Notes: a model not told the origin generated them from the letters alone. A stretch of 20,974 nucleotides of DNA from Actinomycetes bacterium (GCA_023461275.1 JAEYMI010000025.1:1-20974); one strand, 5' to 3'; shown: positions 13,270-20,971, counted from the stretch's first letter. Numbers and translations are program-made.

Positions 13270-14405
13270 CAGCCGGCCTCCGTTCCACCGTTGTTCTGGT
13301 TCTTGGTCTTGTTGGGCGGCCGCGTGGTGTTCTGCTGCGGCAGCGCAGGCGGCAGCAGGTTGGACACCACCGACTCGAACCAGCGTCCGTTGCCTAGCAC
13401 GTTGGCATACACGCGGTAGAACGGCGCCATGTACTTGATGGTGTCGCGGATGTTCTGATTCTGTTGCTTGAGCAGCTCATTGACCTGCTTGAGCGAATCG
13501 AGCGCCGGACCGATCTGCGCCTGGTTGTCGGCGACGATTCCCGACAGCGAGGTGCTGAGCGAGGTCGTCGATGCCAACAGCGCCGAGATCGACTTCTGCC
13601 GGTTGTTCAACTCGTCGAGCAGCTGCCCGGCGCCCGCGATCAGCTTGACGAACTGGTCGTTGCGATCAGCGAGGATCTTCGACGTCGTCTTGGTCGCGGC
13701 CAGCAGTCGCTGCACCTCCTGGTCGCGGCTGGCGATGGTCGCCGACAGTCGCGTGATGCCGTCGAGGGCCGGACCGACGCTGCCGGCCGTACCGGAGAAG
13801 GCGTCGGACAGAGTCCGCATCGAGTTGGCCAGTTGATCGGTGTCGAGGGTCTCGATCTGGCCCGCGGCGTCGGAGAAGGCCTCGATCACGTCGTACGGCG
13901 AGACCGTGTCGGTGATCGGGTTGTCCGGATCGAGCGGCTCGCTGCCGCGCGGGTTGAGCGCGAGGTACTTCTGGCCGAGGACCGTCTTGATCTGGATCGA
14001 CGCCTGGGTCTGGTCACCGATCCAGGTGTTGTTGGCCCGGAAGGTGACGTTGACGCGGTTGCCGTCGAGGGCTACGTCGTCGACCTCACCGACCTTCACG
14101 CCGGCCACTCGGACCTCGTTGCCGGGTCGGAGTCCGGCGGCCTCGGTGAACTTCGCCGTGTAGCGTGCACCGGCTCCCACCAGCGGCAACTGCGTCATGT
14201 AGAACGACGACAACGCCAGCATCAGCAGGATCAGGATGCCGATCGCGCCGATGCTGACCGGGCTGCGCCGGCCTGCGAACCGTCGACCCGGATGGGCCGC
14301 CTGCGGCTGGGTTTCGGTCTCAGAAGCCTTGTCCTGAGAATTGCTGTCCTGAGAAGTGCTGTCCTGAGAGGTGTTGTCCTGGGACTGATCGTCGGCCATG
14401 CTCAC
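13269..14405 (-). CDS. mceC: MCE-family protein MceC
   Basis: A 378-aa Mce importer subunit. The first ~30 residues are a polar tail with four 5-residue repeats of SQDxT type. A membrane helix follows at about 50-70 (VSIGAIGILILLMLALSSFYM), then the MCE domain at about 78-152 (GNEVRVAGVKVGEVDDVAL, GQKYLALNP) and a long helical region to about 335. It has no cysteine, unlike MceA, B, D and F here. Two starts are plausible: GTG at 14405, overlapping the mceB stop by 4 nt (GTGA), or ATG at 14399, with a GGGGGG run about 5 nt upstream. I list the longer form. Confidence 0.93.
   Translation of the reverse strand: MSMADDQSQDNTSQDSTSQDSNSQDKASETETQPQAAHPGRRFAGRRSPVSIGAIGILILLMLALSSFYMTQLPLVGAGARYTAKFTEAAGLRPGNEVRVAGVKVGEVDDVALDGNRVNVTFRANNTWIGDQTQASIQIKTVLGQKYLALNPRGSEPLDPDNPITDTVSPYDVIEAFSDAAGQIETLDTDQLANSMRTLSDAFSGTAGSVGPALDGITRLSATIASRDQEVQRLLAATKTTSKILADRNDQFVKLIAGAGQLLDELNNRQKSISALLASTTSLSTSLSGIVADNQAQIGPALDSLKQVNELLKQQNQNIRDTIKYMAPFYRVYANVLGNGRWFESVVSNLLPPALPQQNTTRPPNKTKNQNNGGTEAG
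14326..14385. repeat. 15-bp tandem repeat inside the mceC 5' end
   Basis: Four imperfect 15-bp units (14326-14340, 14341-14355, 14356-14370, 14371-14385) share the core TGTCCTGAGA on the plus strand. They encode the SQDxT repeats of the cytoplasmic MceC tail. The in-frame period allows length change by slippage without a frameshift. Confidence 0.8.
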
Positions 14406-15484
14406 CCCCCGGGCTTCTCGTCGCGCCAGCAGCGGGTTGCCGCGCTGGTGTAAAGGACGTGGTTGATGTCGGGCAGCGGCACCAGCGGCTGCGTGAGCAG
14501 CGTGGATTTACCGTTGCCGGCGACGATGTCGATGCCGCACAGATAGAACTGGAACCACGAACCGAATGTCGCCGACCGGCCGATCTTCTGCAGCTTGACC
14601 GGCAGGTTGGTCAGGGTCGTCGCGATGTCGCTGTTGCGGGCGTTGATCTGATCCGACAGCGCCTTGAGTCCGGCGATGTCACCTTGGATGGCCGGGCGCG
14701 TCGGGCCCAGGATCGACGCCGTCACCGACGTCAGATTCGACACCGACGAGATCGCCGAGCCAACCGAACCACGTTGTCCGGCAAGGCCGGTCACCAATGC
14801 CTCGGTGTTGTCCAGCAGCGACGTGAACTGCGCGTCGTTGCGGTTGACCGTGTCGAGCACCTTGGTCAGGTTGGTGATCAGCTCGCCGATCACCTTGTCC
14901 TTGTCGGCGATCGTGGTGGTCAGTTCCGCGGTGTCCGACAGCAGCTGCGACATCGTCGAGCTCTCCCCCTGGAAGACCTTGATGATCTCCGAGGACAGCT
15001 TGTTGACGTCCTCGGCCGACAGCTGACGGAACAGCGGCTTGAAACCGTTGAACAGCTCGGTCAGGTTCACCGCGGGATGGGTGTCGTTCACCGTCGGATC
15101 GGTACCGAAGGTGTAGCCCTCGGCGACGGTCTTCGTCGGATCGCCGGCACCCTTCTCCAGCCCGAGATAACGCAGGCCGGTCAGGTTGCGGTAGCGGATG
15201 TAGAGCTGGGTTCCGACGGGCAGCCGTTCGCGGTTGACGTTGAACGTGACCAGCGCCTGGTTCTTGTTGTAGACCTTGACGTCGCTGACCTGCCCGACGC
15301 GTACGCCGGCGATCCGGACGTCGTCGCCCTTGTTGAGCAGCGCGGCGTCGCTGAAGACGGCCTTGAATCCGCTGTCGCCGTCGCCACCGGCGTCGGCGAT
15401 GGTCAGCGCGAGCAGGCTGGTCGCGATCACCGTGACGACGGCGAACGTGATCAGCTTGACCAGGGGTGCGGTAATCGACTTCAT
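14402..15484 (-). CDS. mceB: MCE-family protein MceB
   Basis: A 360-aa Mce importer subunit. The N-terminal anchor is at about residues 8-31 (LVKLITFAVVTVIATSLLAL). The MCE domain covers about 36-112, with GDDVRIAGVRVGQVSDVKV and the closing strand LRYLGLEKG. The PAVNLTELFNGFKPLFRQL segment is highly typical of MceB. Helical regions run to about 310. Two C-terminal cysteines (FYLCGID and TRCWRD) are likely paired. The ATG at 15484 overlaps the mceA stop by 4 nt (ATGA); the stop overlaps the mceC GTG by 4 nt. Confidence 0.96.
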   Translation of the reverse strand: MKSITAPLVKLITFAVVTVIATSLLALTIADAGGDGDSGFKAVFSDAALLNKGDDVRIAGVRVGQVSDVKVYNKNQALVTFNVNRERLPVGTQLYIRYRNLTGLRYLGLEKGAGDPTKTVAEGYTFGTDPTVNDTHPAVNLTELFNGFKPLFRQLSAEDVNKLSSEIIKVFQGESSTMSQLLSDTAELTTTIADKDKVIGELITNLTKVLDTVNRNDAQFTSLLDNTEALVTGLAGQRGSVGSAISSVSNLTSVTASILGPTRPAIQGDIAGLKALSDQINARNSDIATTLTNLPVKLQKIGRSATFGSWFQFYLCGIDIVAGNGKSTLLTQPLVPLPDINHVLYTSAATRCWRDEKPGG

Positions 15485-16833
15485 CGGATGTTGACCTGCG
15501 CTCCCTGCAGCGAGGTGCCACCGATCATCGTCACCCAGGTGGGGACGTCCTCCGGGCGTGTGCCATTGGCGCCGCCGTAAATCACCTGCAACTGCTTTCG
15601 GTAGTCGGGGTCGTCGAAGGGGCTGGACTTGATCAGGCCGGCCGGAGTCGCGGTGAACTGCGGCTGCGGCAGGGTCGGCATGTCACGCGGGCCGGGGTTG
15701 CGCGACGGCGGCTGGTACGAGCCGTCGGCCAGGCCACCACCCGGGTACTGCGGGAACGGACGGCCGTTGGTGGCCGGTTCGTAGCAGACCGCGGGCGGGT
15801 CGGTGTCGAACAGTCGCGGCTCGTCCTGGTTGGGCAGGTAACGTCCACGCGGGTTGATGAACTGCAGGTTCACTCGAACGCCGGGGTTGGCGGTGCCCTC
15901 ACCGACGATCTTGCGCGACTCCGGGATCAGCGTCGCGAAGTTGCGGAACGTGCAGGTGAACGTCGGCGACTGCTTCGCCAAACCGACCAGGAACGGTTCG
16001 GATTCGACGAACAGGTCGATCAGGTCGGTACGGTTCTGCTGCAGGAACCGGGTGGCGTCGGTGGAGGCGACACCCAGCGTCGAGATCAGCGTCCGCAGAT
16101 CCCCCTGCCGCTCTACCAGCGTGTTGCTGGTGGTCCGGAAGTTGTCCAGGGCGTCGACGACGTCGGGCAGCGCCTGTGAGTAGGTCTGCGAGAACGACGC
16201 CAGGCCGCGCAGGGTGCCCTGCAGGTCATTGAGGTTCTGGGTCTCGGCGAGTTCGCCGAAGATCTGGTTGAGCTCATCGATGGTGACGCCGATCTGCTCA
16301 CCACGACCCGACAACGCCCGCGACAACGACGTCAACGTCACGTTCAGATCCTGCGGCGGAATCGCCTCGAGGACCGGCAGCAGCTTGTCGAACAGCTGCT
16401 GCACATCCTTGGCGTTGCCACTCTGGTCGGTCTGGATGACCGAATCGTTGGTCAGCTTGGGTCCCGAGGTGTTCTCCGGAACCTGCAGCGCGACGTAGCG
16501 CTCACCGAACAGGGTTTTCGGCAGGATGCGCGCCGTGGTGGTGGCCGGTAGCTCCTTGGCCATGTCCGGGGTGAGACCCAGGATCACTTTCACGGAGTTG
16601 CCGTCGGTGGAGGGCTGCACTGAACGCACCTCGCCGACGACGACGCCGCGCGCCTTGACGTCGGCGTTGTTCGGCAGCGCGTTGCCGATCGAGTCGGTGG
16701 TGAGCGTGACCTCGGTGAAGTCGGTGAACGACTTGTTGAACTTCATGATGGTCAGCGTCAGGAACAACGCGACCACCAGGAAGAACACCAGTCCCAGGAG
16801 GCGTCGGCGAAGGGTGGACATCTCGTCAGCCAC
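15481..16833 (-). CDS. mceA: MCE-family protein MceA
   Basis: A 450-aa first MCE subunit of the importer. The membrane anchor is at about residues 11-30 (RLLGLVFFLVVALFLTLTIM), followed by the MCE domain at about 38-116 (NNADVKARGVVVGEVRSV and LFGERYVALQVP). A helical shaft region extends to about 300. The C-terminal ~130 residues are Pro/Gly/Asn-rich and include two cysteines (TFTCTF and AVCYEP). The GTG at 16833 has AGGGTGG directly upstream and overlaps the yrbEB stop by 8 nt; an ATG at 16821, 4 nt after that stop, is the alternative start and would remove four residues. Confidence 0.95.
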   Translation of the reverse strand: MADEMSTLRRRLLGLVFFLVVALFLTLTIMKFNKSFTDFTEVTLTTDSIGNALPNNADVKARGVVVGEVRSVQPSTDGNSVKVILGLTPDMAKELPATTTARILPKTLFGERYVALQVPENTSGPKLTNDSVIQTDQSGNAKDVQQLFDKLLPVLEAIPPQDLNVTLTSLSRALSGRGEQIGVTIDELNQIFGELAETQNLNDLQGTLRGLASFSQTYSQALPDVVDALDNFRTTSNTLVERQGDLRTLISTLGVASTDATRFLQQNRTDLIDLFVESEPFLVGLAKQSPTFTCTFRNFATLIPESRKIVGEGTANPGVRVNLQFINPRGRYLPNQDEPRLFDTDPPAVCYEPATNGRPFPQYPGGGLADGSYQPPSRNPGPRDMPTLPQPQFTATPAGLIKSSPFDDPDYRKQLQVIYGGANGTRPEDVPTWVTMIGGTSLQGAQVNIR

Positions 16834-17698
16834 CCACCCTGACGGTCGTGGTAGTACCCCAGATGGCCAGGCCGAGGAAGAAGTCGAGCACCGCGATCAG
16901 CACGAGTGCAGCTCGCACCGCGTGACCCACCGCGACACCGACACCGGCCGGACCACCCGACGCGTAGTAGCCGTAGTAGCAGTGCACCAGGATGATCACG
17001 AACGCGAAGACCAGCACCTTGCCGAATGACCACAGCACGTCGGCCGGTGGCAGGAACAAATTGAAGTAGTGGTCATAGGAGCCGCCGGACTGACCGTTGA
17101 AGACGGTCGTGATGACCCGCGACGCCAGATATGCCGACAGCAGTCCGAGCACGTAGAGCGGGATGACCGCGATGAATCCGGCGATCACCCGGCTCGAGAC
17201 CAGGAACGGGATCGACGGCACGGCCATCGTCTCCAGGGCGTCGATCTCCTCGGAGATCCGCATCGCGCCGAGCTGCGCGGTGAAACCACAGCCGACTGTC
17301 GCCGACAACGCCAGCGCCGCGACGATCGGCGCCACCTCACGGGTGTTCACGTACGCCGACAGGAAGCCGGTCAGTGCCTGCGAACCGATCTGATCGAGGG
17401 CGGCGTAGCCCTGCAGACCGACGACGACGCCGGTGAACCCCGACATCAGGACCATCACGCCGATGGTGCCGCCGATGACGGCCAGACCACCGGAACCGAA
17501 CGCCACCTCGGCGAGCAGCCGCAGCACCTCACGGGTGTAGTGGACCAGCGTCCGCGGAATCCAGACGAGGGTGCGTCCGTAGAAGGACATCTGCTCGCCC
17601 GCACCGTCGAGCAGCTTGAGCGGGCGTCCGAGTTGTTTGCGCGCCTCGTAGGCGAGGTACTCGGGCCTGCTCTTGGCAATTGTCACACCACCGGCCAT
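16826..17698 (-). CDS. yrbEB: MlaE-family permease YrbEB of the Mce importer
   Basis: A 290-aa integral membrane permease, one half of the YrbE heterodimer that moves lipid through the inner membrane. It has about five or six hydrophobic segments, including LAVIGGTIGVMVLMSGFTGV, the 120-140 region, GFIAVIPLYVLGLLSAYLA and a C-terminal LVLIAVLDFFLGLAIWG. The MlaE signature is clear: ISEEIDALETMAVPSIPFLV, the cytoplasmic segment that contacts the ATPase. The ATG at 17698 lies 3 nt after the yrbEA stop. It is normally paired with YrbEA and driven by Mkl, both encoded immediately upstream. Confidence 0.95.
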   Translation of the reverse strand: MAGGVTIAKSRPEYLAYEARKQLGRPLKLLDGAGEQMSFYGRTLVWIPRTLVHYTREVLRLLAEVAFGSGGLAVIGGTIGVMVLMSGFTGVVVGLQGYAALDQIGSQALTGFLSAYVNTREVAPIVAALALSATVGCGFTAQLGAMRISEEIDALETMAVPSIPFLVSSRVIAGFIAVIPLYVLGLLSAYLASRVITTVFNGQSGGSYDHYFNLFLPPADVLWSFGKVLVFAFVIILVHCYYGYYASGGPAGVGVAVGHAVRAALVLIAVLDFFLGLAIWGTTTTVRVGG

Positions 17699-17701
17699 GG
17701 G

Positions 17702-18508
17702 TCAGCTTCCCTTCGGTGGGACGATCTGCAAGTAGACCGCGGTGATGATCAGGTTCGCGAAGAACAACAACAGGAAGGTGATGACGACGCTCTGATTGAC
17801 CGCATCACCGACGCCCTTGGGTCCGCCCCTCGGGTTGAGGCCCTTGTACGACGCCACTACGCCGGCGAGCACACCGAAGATGGCCGCCTTGAGCGTCGAA
17901 ACCCACAGGTCGGGCAGCTGGGCCAGCGCACCGAACGACGCCAGGTAGGCACCCGGTGTGCCGCCCTGGATGACGACGTTGAAGAAGTAACCGCCACCGA
18001 TGCCGACGACGGCGACCAGACCGTTGAGCAGCACCGCCACCAGCACCATCGCCAGCACACGCGGTACGACGAGACGCTGGATGGGATTGATGCCGAGCAC
18101 CTCCATCGCGTCGATCTCCTCGCGGATGGTGCGCGAGCCGAGGTCGGCTGCCACCGCCGAACCGGCGGCACCGGCGATGAGCAGCGATGTCACCAGTGGT
18201 GATCCCTGTTGGATCACCACCAGGACGCTGGCCGCGCCGGTGTAGGCCTCGGCGCCGAGCTGCTTGATCAACGAACCGGTCTGCAACGAAACCGTTGCGC
18301 CGAACGGGATCGCGATCAGCGCGGTCGGGAGAATGGTGACGCTGGCGATGAACCACGCCTGCTGGATGAACTCCCGCCACTGGAACGGGCGCACAAACGT
18401 CTGGCGTGCGACATCGACGAACAACTGCACGATGTTGCCGGTCTGGGCCAGGGCCCCGGTACCGGCGTGAGCAATTCGATCAACGCCACGCGTGGTGGCA
18501 CTGCTCAT
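17702..18508 (-). CDS. yrbEA: MlaE-family permease YrbEA of the Mce importer
   Basis: A 268-aa integral membrane permease partner of YrbEB. The MlaE signature IREEIDAMEVLGINPIQRLV (about residues 130-150) is textbook, preceded by LIAGAAGSAVAADLGSRT. Hydrophobic segments include WFIASVTILPTALIAIPFGA and the C-terminal VVITFLLLFFANLIITAVYL. The PFQWREF motif after the first 35 residues matches mycobacterial YrbE A-subunits. I chose the ATG at 18508, 2 nt after the mkl stop, with a GGGCGGAG-type ribosome-binding site inside the end of mkl. The frame continues upstream to 18715, but that part lies within mkl and encodes an Arg-rich non-homologous sequence. Confidence 0.94.
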   Translation of the reverse strand: MSSATTRGVDRIAHAGTGALAQTGNIVQLFVDVARQTFVRPFQWREFIQQAWFIASVTILPTALIAIPFGATVSLQTGSLIKQLGAEAYTGAASVLVVIQQGSPLVTSLLIAGAAGSAVAADLGSRTIREEIDAMEVLGINPIQRLVVPRVLAMVLVAVLLNGLVAVVGIGGGYFFNVVIQGGTPGAYLASFGALAQLPDLWVSTLKAAIFGVLAGVVASYKGLNPRGGPKGVGDAVNQSVVITFLLLFFANLIITAVYLQIVPPKGS

Positions 18509-18510
18509 GC

Positions 18511-19830
18511 CTATGAACTCCGCCCGTCGGTGTCCGGTCGCTGGGGAGGAAATTGCTGGGTCGGTGCGTCGTCGGCGACCGGCCAATTCTGCTGCGCGGC
18601 AGACCCTTGGTCGGAGTCGTAGGCGGCGTGCGCGCCACTTTGACCGGAGGAGCGTCGCACGTTGCTCGGCGGCGCGGTGGTCGTGGTGGTGGTCGACGGC
18701 GGGGCGGCCTGCCACTCGTCGGTGGAACCATACTCTCCGCTGTTGGAGTAGTCGCTGGTGGCGTAGTCGCCGCTGGCGTAATCGTCACGCGGGTAGTCGC
18801 CGTTGGCGACGTTCTCGGCGTGCTGACGCGACTCGTCGCGAAGGCGATCTTCCTCGGCCATCGACTCACGGATGGCCTGCTGCGCGTTGGGCGGCAACGT
18901 CGGCAGCATCTCCAGGACCCGCTCGCGGTGCCGGGCGACGGCCTTGCGCTCAGGCATGCCTGGGTTGGGCTGGACCTGCGGGATGATCTCGGAGAAGTCG
19001 TCCTTGGTTCCACCGCCACCGATGCCGGCGGCCTGCATCGCGGCTTCCTGGGCGGCCACGGCCTCGTCCTTCTCCTCGGACATACCGATCGGACCGAACC
19101 GGTCGCCGGAGAGGAACTGCTTGACCACCGGCTGCTCCGAGGTCAGCAGCTGCTCGCGCGGACCGAACATCACCAGCTCCTTACGGAAGAGCATGCCGAT
19201 GTTGTCCGGGATGGTCCGGGCGATGTTGATGTTGTGCGTGACGATCAGGATCGTGGCGTCGATCTGCGCGTTGATGTCGATCAGCAGCTGGCTGATGTAG
19301 GCGGTACGGACCGGGTCAAGGCCGGAGTCCGGCTCGTCGCACAGGATGATCTGCGGGTCCAGCACCAGCGCACGGGCCAGGCCGGCGCGCTTGCGCATAC
19401 CGCCGGAGATCTCACCGGGCAGTTTGTCCTCGGCGCCGGTCAGACCGACGAGGTCGATCTTCTCCATCACGATGTCGCGGACTTCGTTCTCCTTCTTCTT
19501 CGTGTGCTCACGAAGCGGGAACGCGATGTTGTCGTAGAGGCTCATCGAGCCGAACAGTGCGCCGTCCTGGAACAGCACGCCGAACAGTTTGCGGATCTCG
19601 TAGAGCTCCTTGGCCGAGCACTGGGTGATGTCGGTTCCGTCGACGATCACCGAGCCGTGTTCCGGATGCAGCAGGCCGATCAGGGTCTTCAGGAACACCG
19701 ACTTACCGGTTCCCGACGGCCCGAGAAGAGCACTGACCTCCCCCGACGGCAGGGTCAGGGTCACATCACGCCAAATGTTCTGCGAACCAAATGACTTTGT
19801 GAGTCCCTCGACACTGACCTCAACACCCAC
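18511..19830 (-). CDS. mkl: ABC transporter ATP-binding protein Mkl (MceG), with long low-complexity tail
   Basis: The ATPase that energises Mce importers; 439 aa from the GTG at 19830, chosen because GGAGGA lies 5 nt upstream. Walker A GPSGTGKS is at about 37-44, the Q-loop FQDG near 88, signature ISGGM near 141-145, Walker B IILCDE near 161-166 and the H-loop His near 199. The GPIGMSEEKDE and PGMPERKAVAR segments after the nucleotide-binding domain match M. tuberculosis Mkl closely. The last ~100 residues (about 338-439) are absent from the 359-aa M. tuberculosis protein: an Asp/Tyr/Ser-rich stretch (GDYPRDDYASGDYATSDYS), a Thr run and a Gln/Pro-rich end. It is first in the operon, 2 nt before yrbEA. 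A longer frame to GTG 19854 is open but lacks a ribosome-binding site. Confidence 0.96.
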   Translation of the reverse strand: MGVEVSVEGLTKSFGSQNIWRDVTLTLPSGEVSALLGPSGTGKSVFLKTLIGLLHPEHGSVIVDGTDITQCSAKELYEIRKLFGVLFQDGALFGSMSLYDNIAFPLREHTKKKENEVRDIVMEKIDLVGLTGAEDKLPGEISGGMRKRAGLARALVLDPQIILCDEPDSGLDPVRTAYISQLLIDINAQIDATILIVTHNINIARTIPDNIGMLFRKELVMFGPREQLLTSEQPVVKQFLSGDRFGPIGMSEEKDEAVAAQEAAMQAAGIGGGGTKDDFSEIIPQVQPNPGMPERKAVARHRERVLEMLPTLPPNAQQAIRESMAEEDRLRDESRQHAENVANGDYPRDDYASGDYATSDYSNSGEYGSTDEWQAAPPSTTTTTTAPPSNVRRSSGQSGAHAAYDSDQGSAAQQNWPVADDAPTQQFPPQRPDTDGRSS

Positions 19831-19835
19831 TGCAA

Positions 19836-19841
19836 TCCTCC
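19836..19841 (-). promoter_or_regulatory. mkl ribosome-binding site
   Basis: The minus strand reads GGAGGA followed by 5 nt and GTG (19830). This strong site decides the start of mkl over the upstream in-frame GTG at 19854. Confidence 0.8.
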
Positions 19842-20024
19842 AGACGTCGGCCACCTGAAGCGCGATCTGTTCGACCCCGCACGCTTGGCGGCAATTGTGG
19901 CTGGGCTCACTCTAACTGACCGGTCGACGCAAACCGTCCCCCGTCGACTGCATTCTCAGGAGAGCGTGATGTCCCCGCGACCGCAGCCTGCCTACCGCCG
20001 AGTAACTTCGGCCACTGATCTCAG

Positions 20025-20053
20025 AGAGTAACCGATGCCACCCACTCGGCAAA
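20025..20053 (-). promoter_or_regulatory. Weak candidate promoter for the mkl-mce operon
   Basis: On the minus strand TTTGCC (20053-20048) is followed after exactly 17 bp by TACTCT (20030-20025), which fits the loose actinobacterial TAnnnT -10 pattern. The match to -35 is poor. A second possible -10 (TAGAGT) lies nearer mkl, around 19910-19920, but has no partner. Some promoter must exist between the rplL terminator and mkl unless rplL transcripts read through. Confidence 0.3.
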
Positions 20054-20137
20054 AGTGATCAAGTCCTCATGAGAGGTTGGGTTTGTCCGTTTGGTCACGC
20101 TTCCACCAAGAGCCTCAGGCGACACCTACCCGCGGTA

Positions 20138-20419
20138 GGAAAAGCGCGCGGGAGCGGGCCGTCGTTGACGTGGCGGTCTTGGTACCGCGCTGCTGGGCGC
20201 TTTTCCTATCGTTGGACGGTGGTTCGCGATGGGAAAACCACCCCGCAGCGGGCCGTCATTGACGTGGCGGCCTTGGTACCGCGCTGCTGGGCGCTTTTCC
20301 TATCGTTCGACGATGGTTCGCGATGGGAAAACCACCCCGCAGCGGGCAGTCATTGACGTGGCGGCCTTGGTACCGCGCTGCCGGGCGCTTTTCCTATCGT
20401 TCGACGATGGTTCGCGATG
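20138..20419 (-). repeat. Hairpin repeat array 2: three 69-bp elements at exact 94-bp period
   Basis: Elements at 20138-20206, 20232-20300 and 20326-20394 begin GGAAAA and end TTTTCC on the plus strand. Each is followed by a 25-bp linker ending TTCGCGATG. All three share the core TTGACGTGGCGG and GGTACCGCGCTG at 94-bp offsets. A fourth copy breaks off after GGAAG at 20420. Read on the minus strand, unit and linker match array 1 (6702-6864) in order, so the two arrays are inverted relative to each other. The array lies between the rplL terminator and the probable mce promoter. Confidence 0.9.
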
Positions 20420-20508
20420 GGAAGCGGCGAACGACATATCGCGGCCAGAGCGCGCTCCTGTGTGGTTTTCAGCAAGCCGTCGACGTCGGCTTCTCTATAT
20501 AGATACGA
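20420..20508. other. Short spacer between repeat array and rplL terminator
   Basis: No gene seen. It contains a small 6-bp stem (AAGCCG at 20474-20479 with CGGCTT at 20487-20492) that could act as a secondary stop for rplL transcripts. The TCTATATAGATA stretch at 20494-20505 is AT-rich and sits just after the main terminator. Confidence 0.35.
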
Positions 20509-20544
20509 CGACGGCCGGCACGGGGAATCCCGTACCGGCCGTCG
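20509..20544 (-). terminator. rplL transcription terminator
   Basis: A GC-rich stem-loop lies 37 nt after the rplL stop. The outer arms are CGACGGCCGG (20509-20518) and CCGGCCGTCG (20535-20544), followed by a position that is a U-G wobble in minus-strand RNA but a C/A mismatch on the plus strand. A 5-bp inner stem with a 4-nt loop completes it. The wobble orientation supports function in the minus-strand (rplL) transcript. The following T-content is modest, typical of actinobacterial terminators. Confidence 0.75.
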
Positions 20545-20581
20545 GAGATGAATCGTCAGACGTTCATCGAGGAACGCAAGG

Positions 20582-20971
20582 TCACTTGAGCGAGACCTTG
20601 GCGCCTGCCTCTTCGAGCTTGGTCTTGGCGGCCTCGGCGGCCTCCTTGTCGACCTTCTCCAGGATCGGCTTGGGAGCACCCTCGACGAGATCCTTGGCTT
20701 CCTTGAGGCCCAGACCCGAGACGACCTCGCGGACGACCTTGATGACCTGGATCTTCTTGTCGCCGGCCGACTCGAGCACGACGTCGAACTCGTCCTGCTC
20801 AGCAGCAGCCTCGGCGCCGGCAGCAGCCGGAGCGCCAGCGGCGGCAACGGCGACCGGAGCGGCCGCGGTGACCTCGAAGACCTCTTCGAACTTCTTCACG
20901 AAATCGCTGAGCTCCAGCAGGGTCAGTTCCTTGAACTGATCGATGAGCTCGTCAGCGGTGAGCTTCGCCAT
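20582..20971 (-). CDS. rplL: 50S ribosomal protein L7/L12
   Basis: A 129-aa ribosomal stalk protein that recruits translation factor GTPases. The N-terminal dimerisation region (about 1-35, LTADELIDQFKELTLLELSDFVKKFEE) is followed by an Ala/Pro/Gly-rich hinge (about 36-59). The globular C-terminal domain (about 60-129) contains the conserved KKIQVIKVVREVVSGLGLKE and AKDLVEGAPKPILE. Length and sequence are normal for actinobacteria. It starts at the ATG at 20971, three bases from the window edge, so its ribosome-binding site and the expected upstream rplJ are outside. A strong terminator follows. Confidence 0.98.
   Translation of the reverse strand: MAKLTADELIDQFKELTLLELSDFVKKFEEVFEVTAAAPVAVAAAGAPAAAGAEAAAEQDEFDVVLESAGDKKIQVIKVVREVVSGLGLKEAKDLVEGAPKPILEKVDKEAAEAAKTKLEEAGAKVSLK

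Noticed and set aside
18509..18715. Longer yrbEA start at 18715 adding 69 residues
   Set aside because: The extension lies inside the end of mkl, is Arg-rich and unlike YrbE proteins; the ATG at 18508 fits homologues and spacing.
19831..20137. KstR-type operator (AAC-2 nt-GTT) that would mark cholesterol-regulated mce4
   Set aside because: I did not find a convincing palindrome of this type upstream of mkl, so there is no sequence support for calling this the cholesterol system.
20138..20419. Possible CRISPR array
   Set aside because: The linkers are near-identical to each other, the units are 69 bp and imperfectly palindromic, and no cas genes are present.
20069..20939. Plus-strand frames with repeated protein sequence (e.g. 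VPRCWALFLSF)
   Set aside because: The repeated peptides come from the 94-bp hairpin array read in successive frames, since 94 is not a multiple of three; the last frame continues antisense into rplL.
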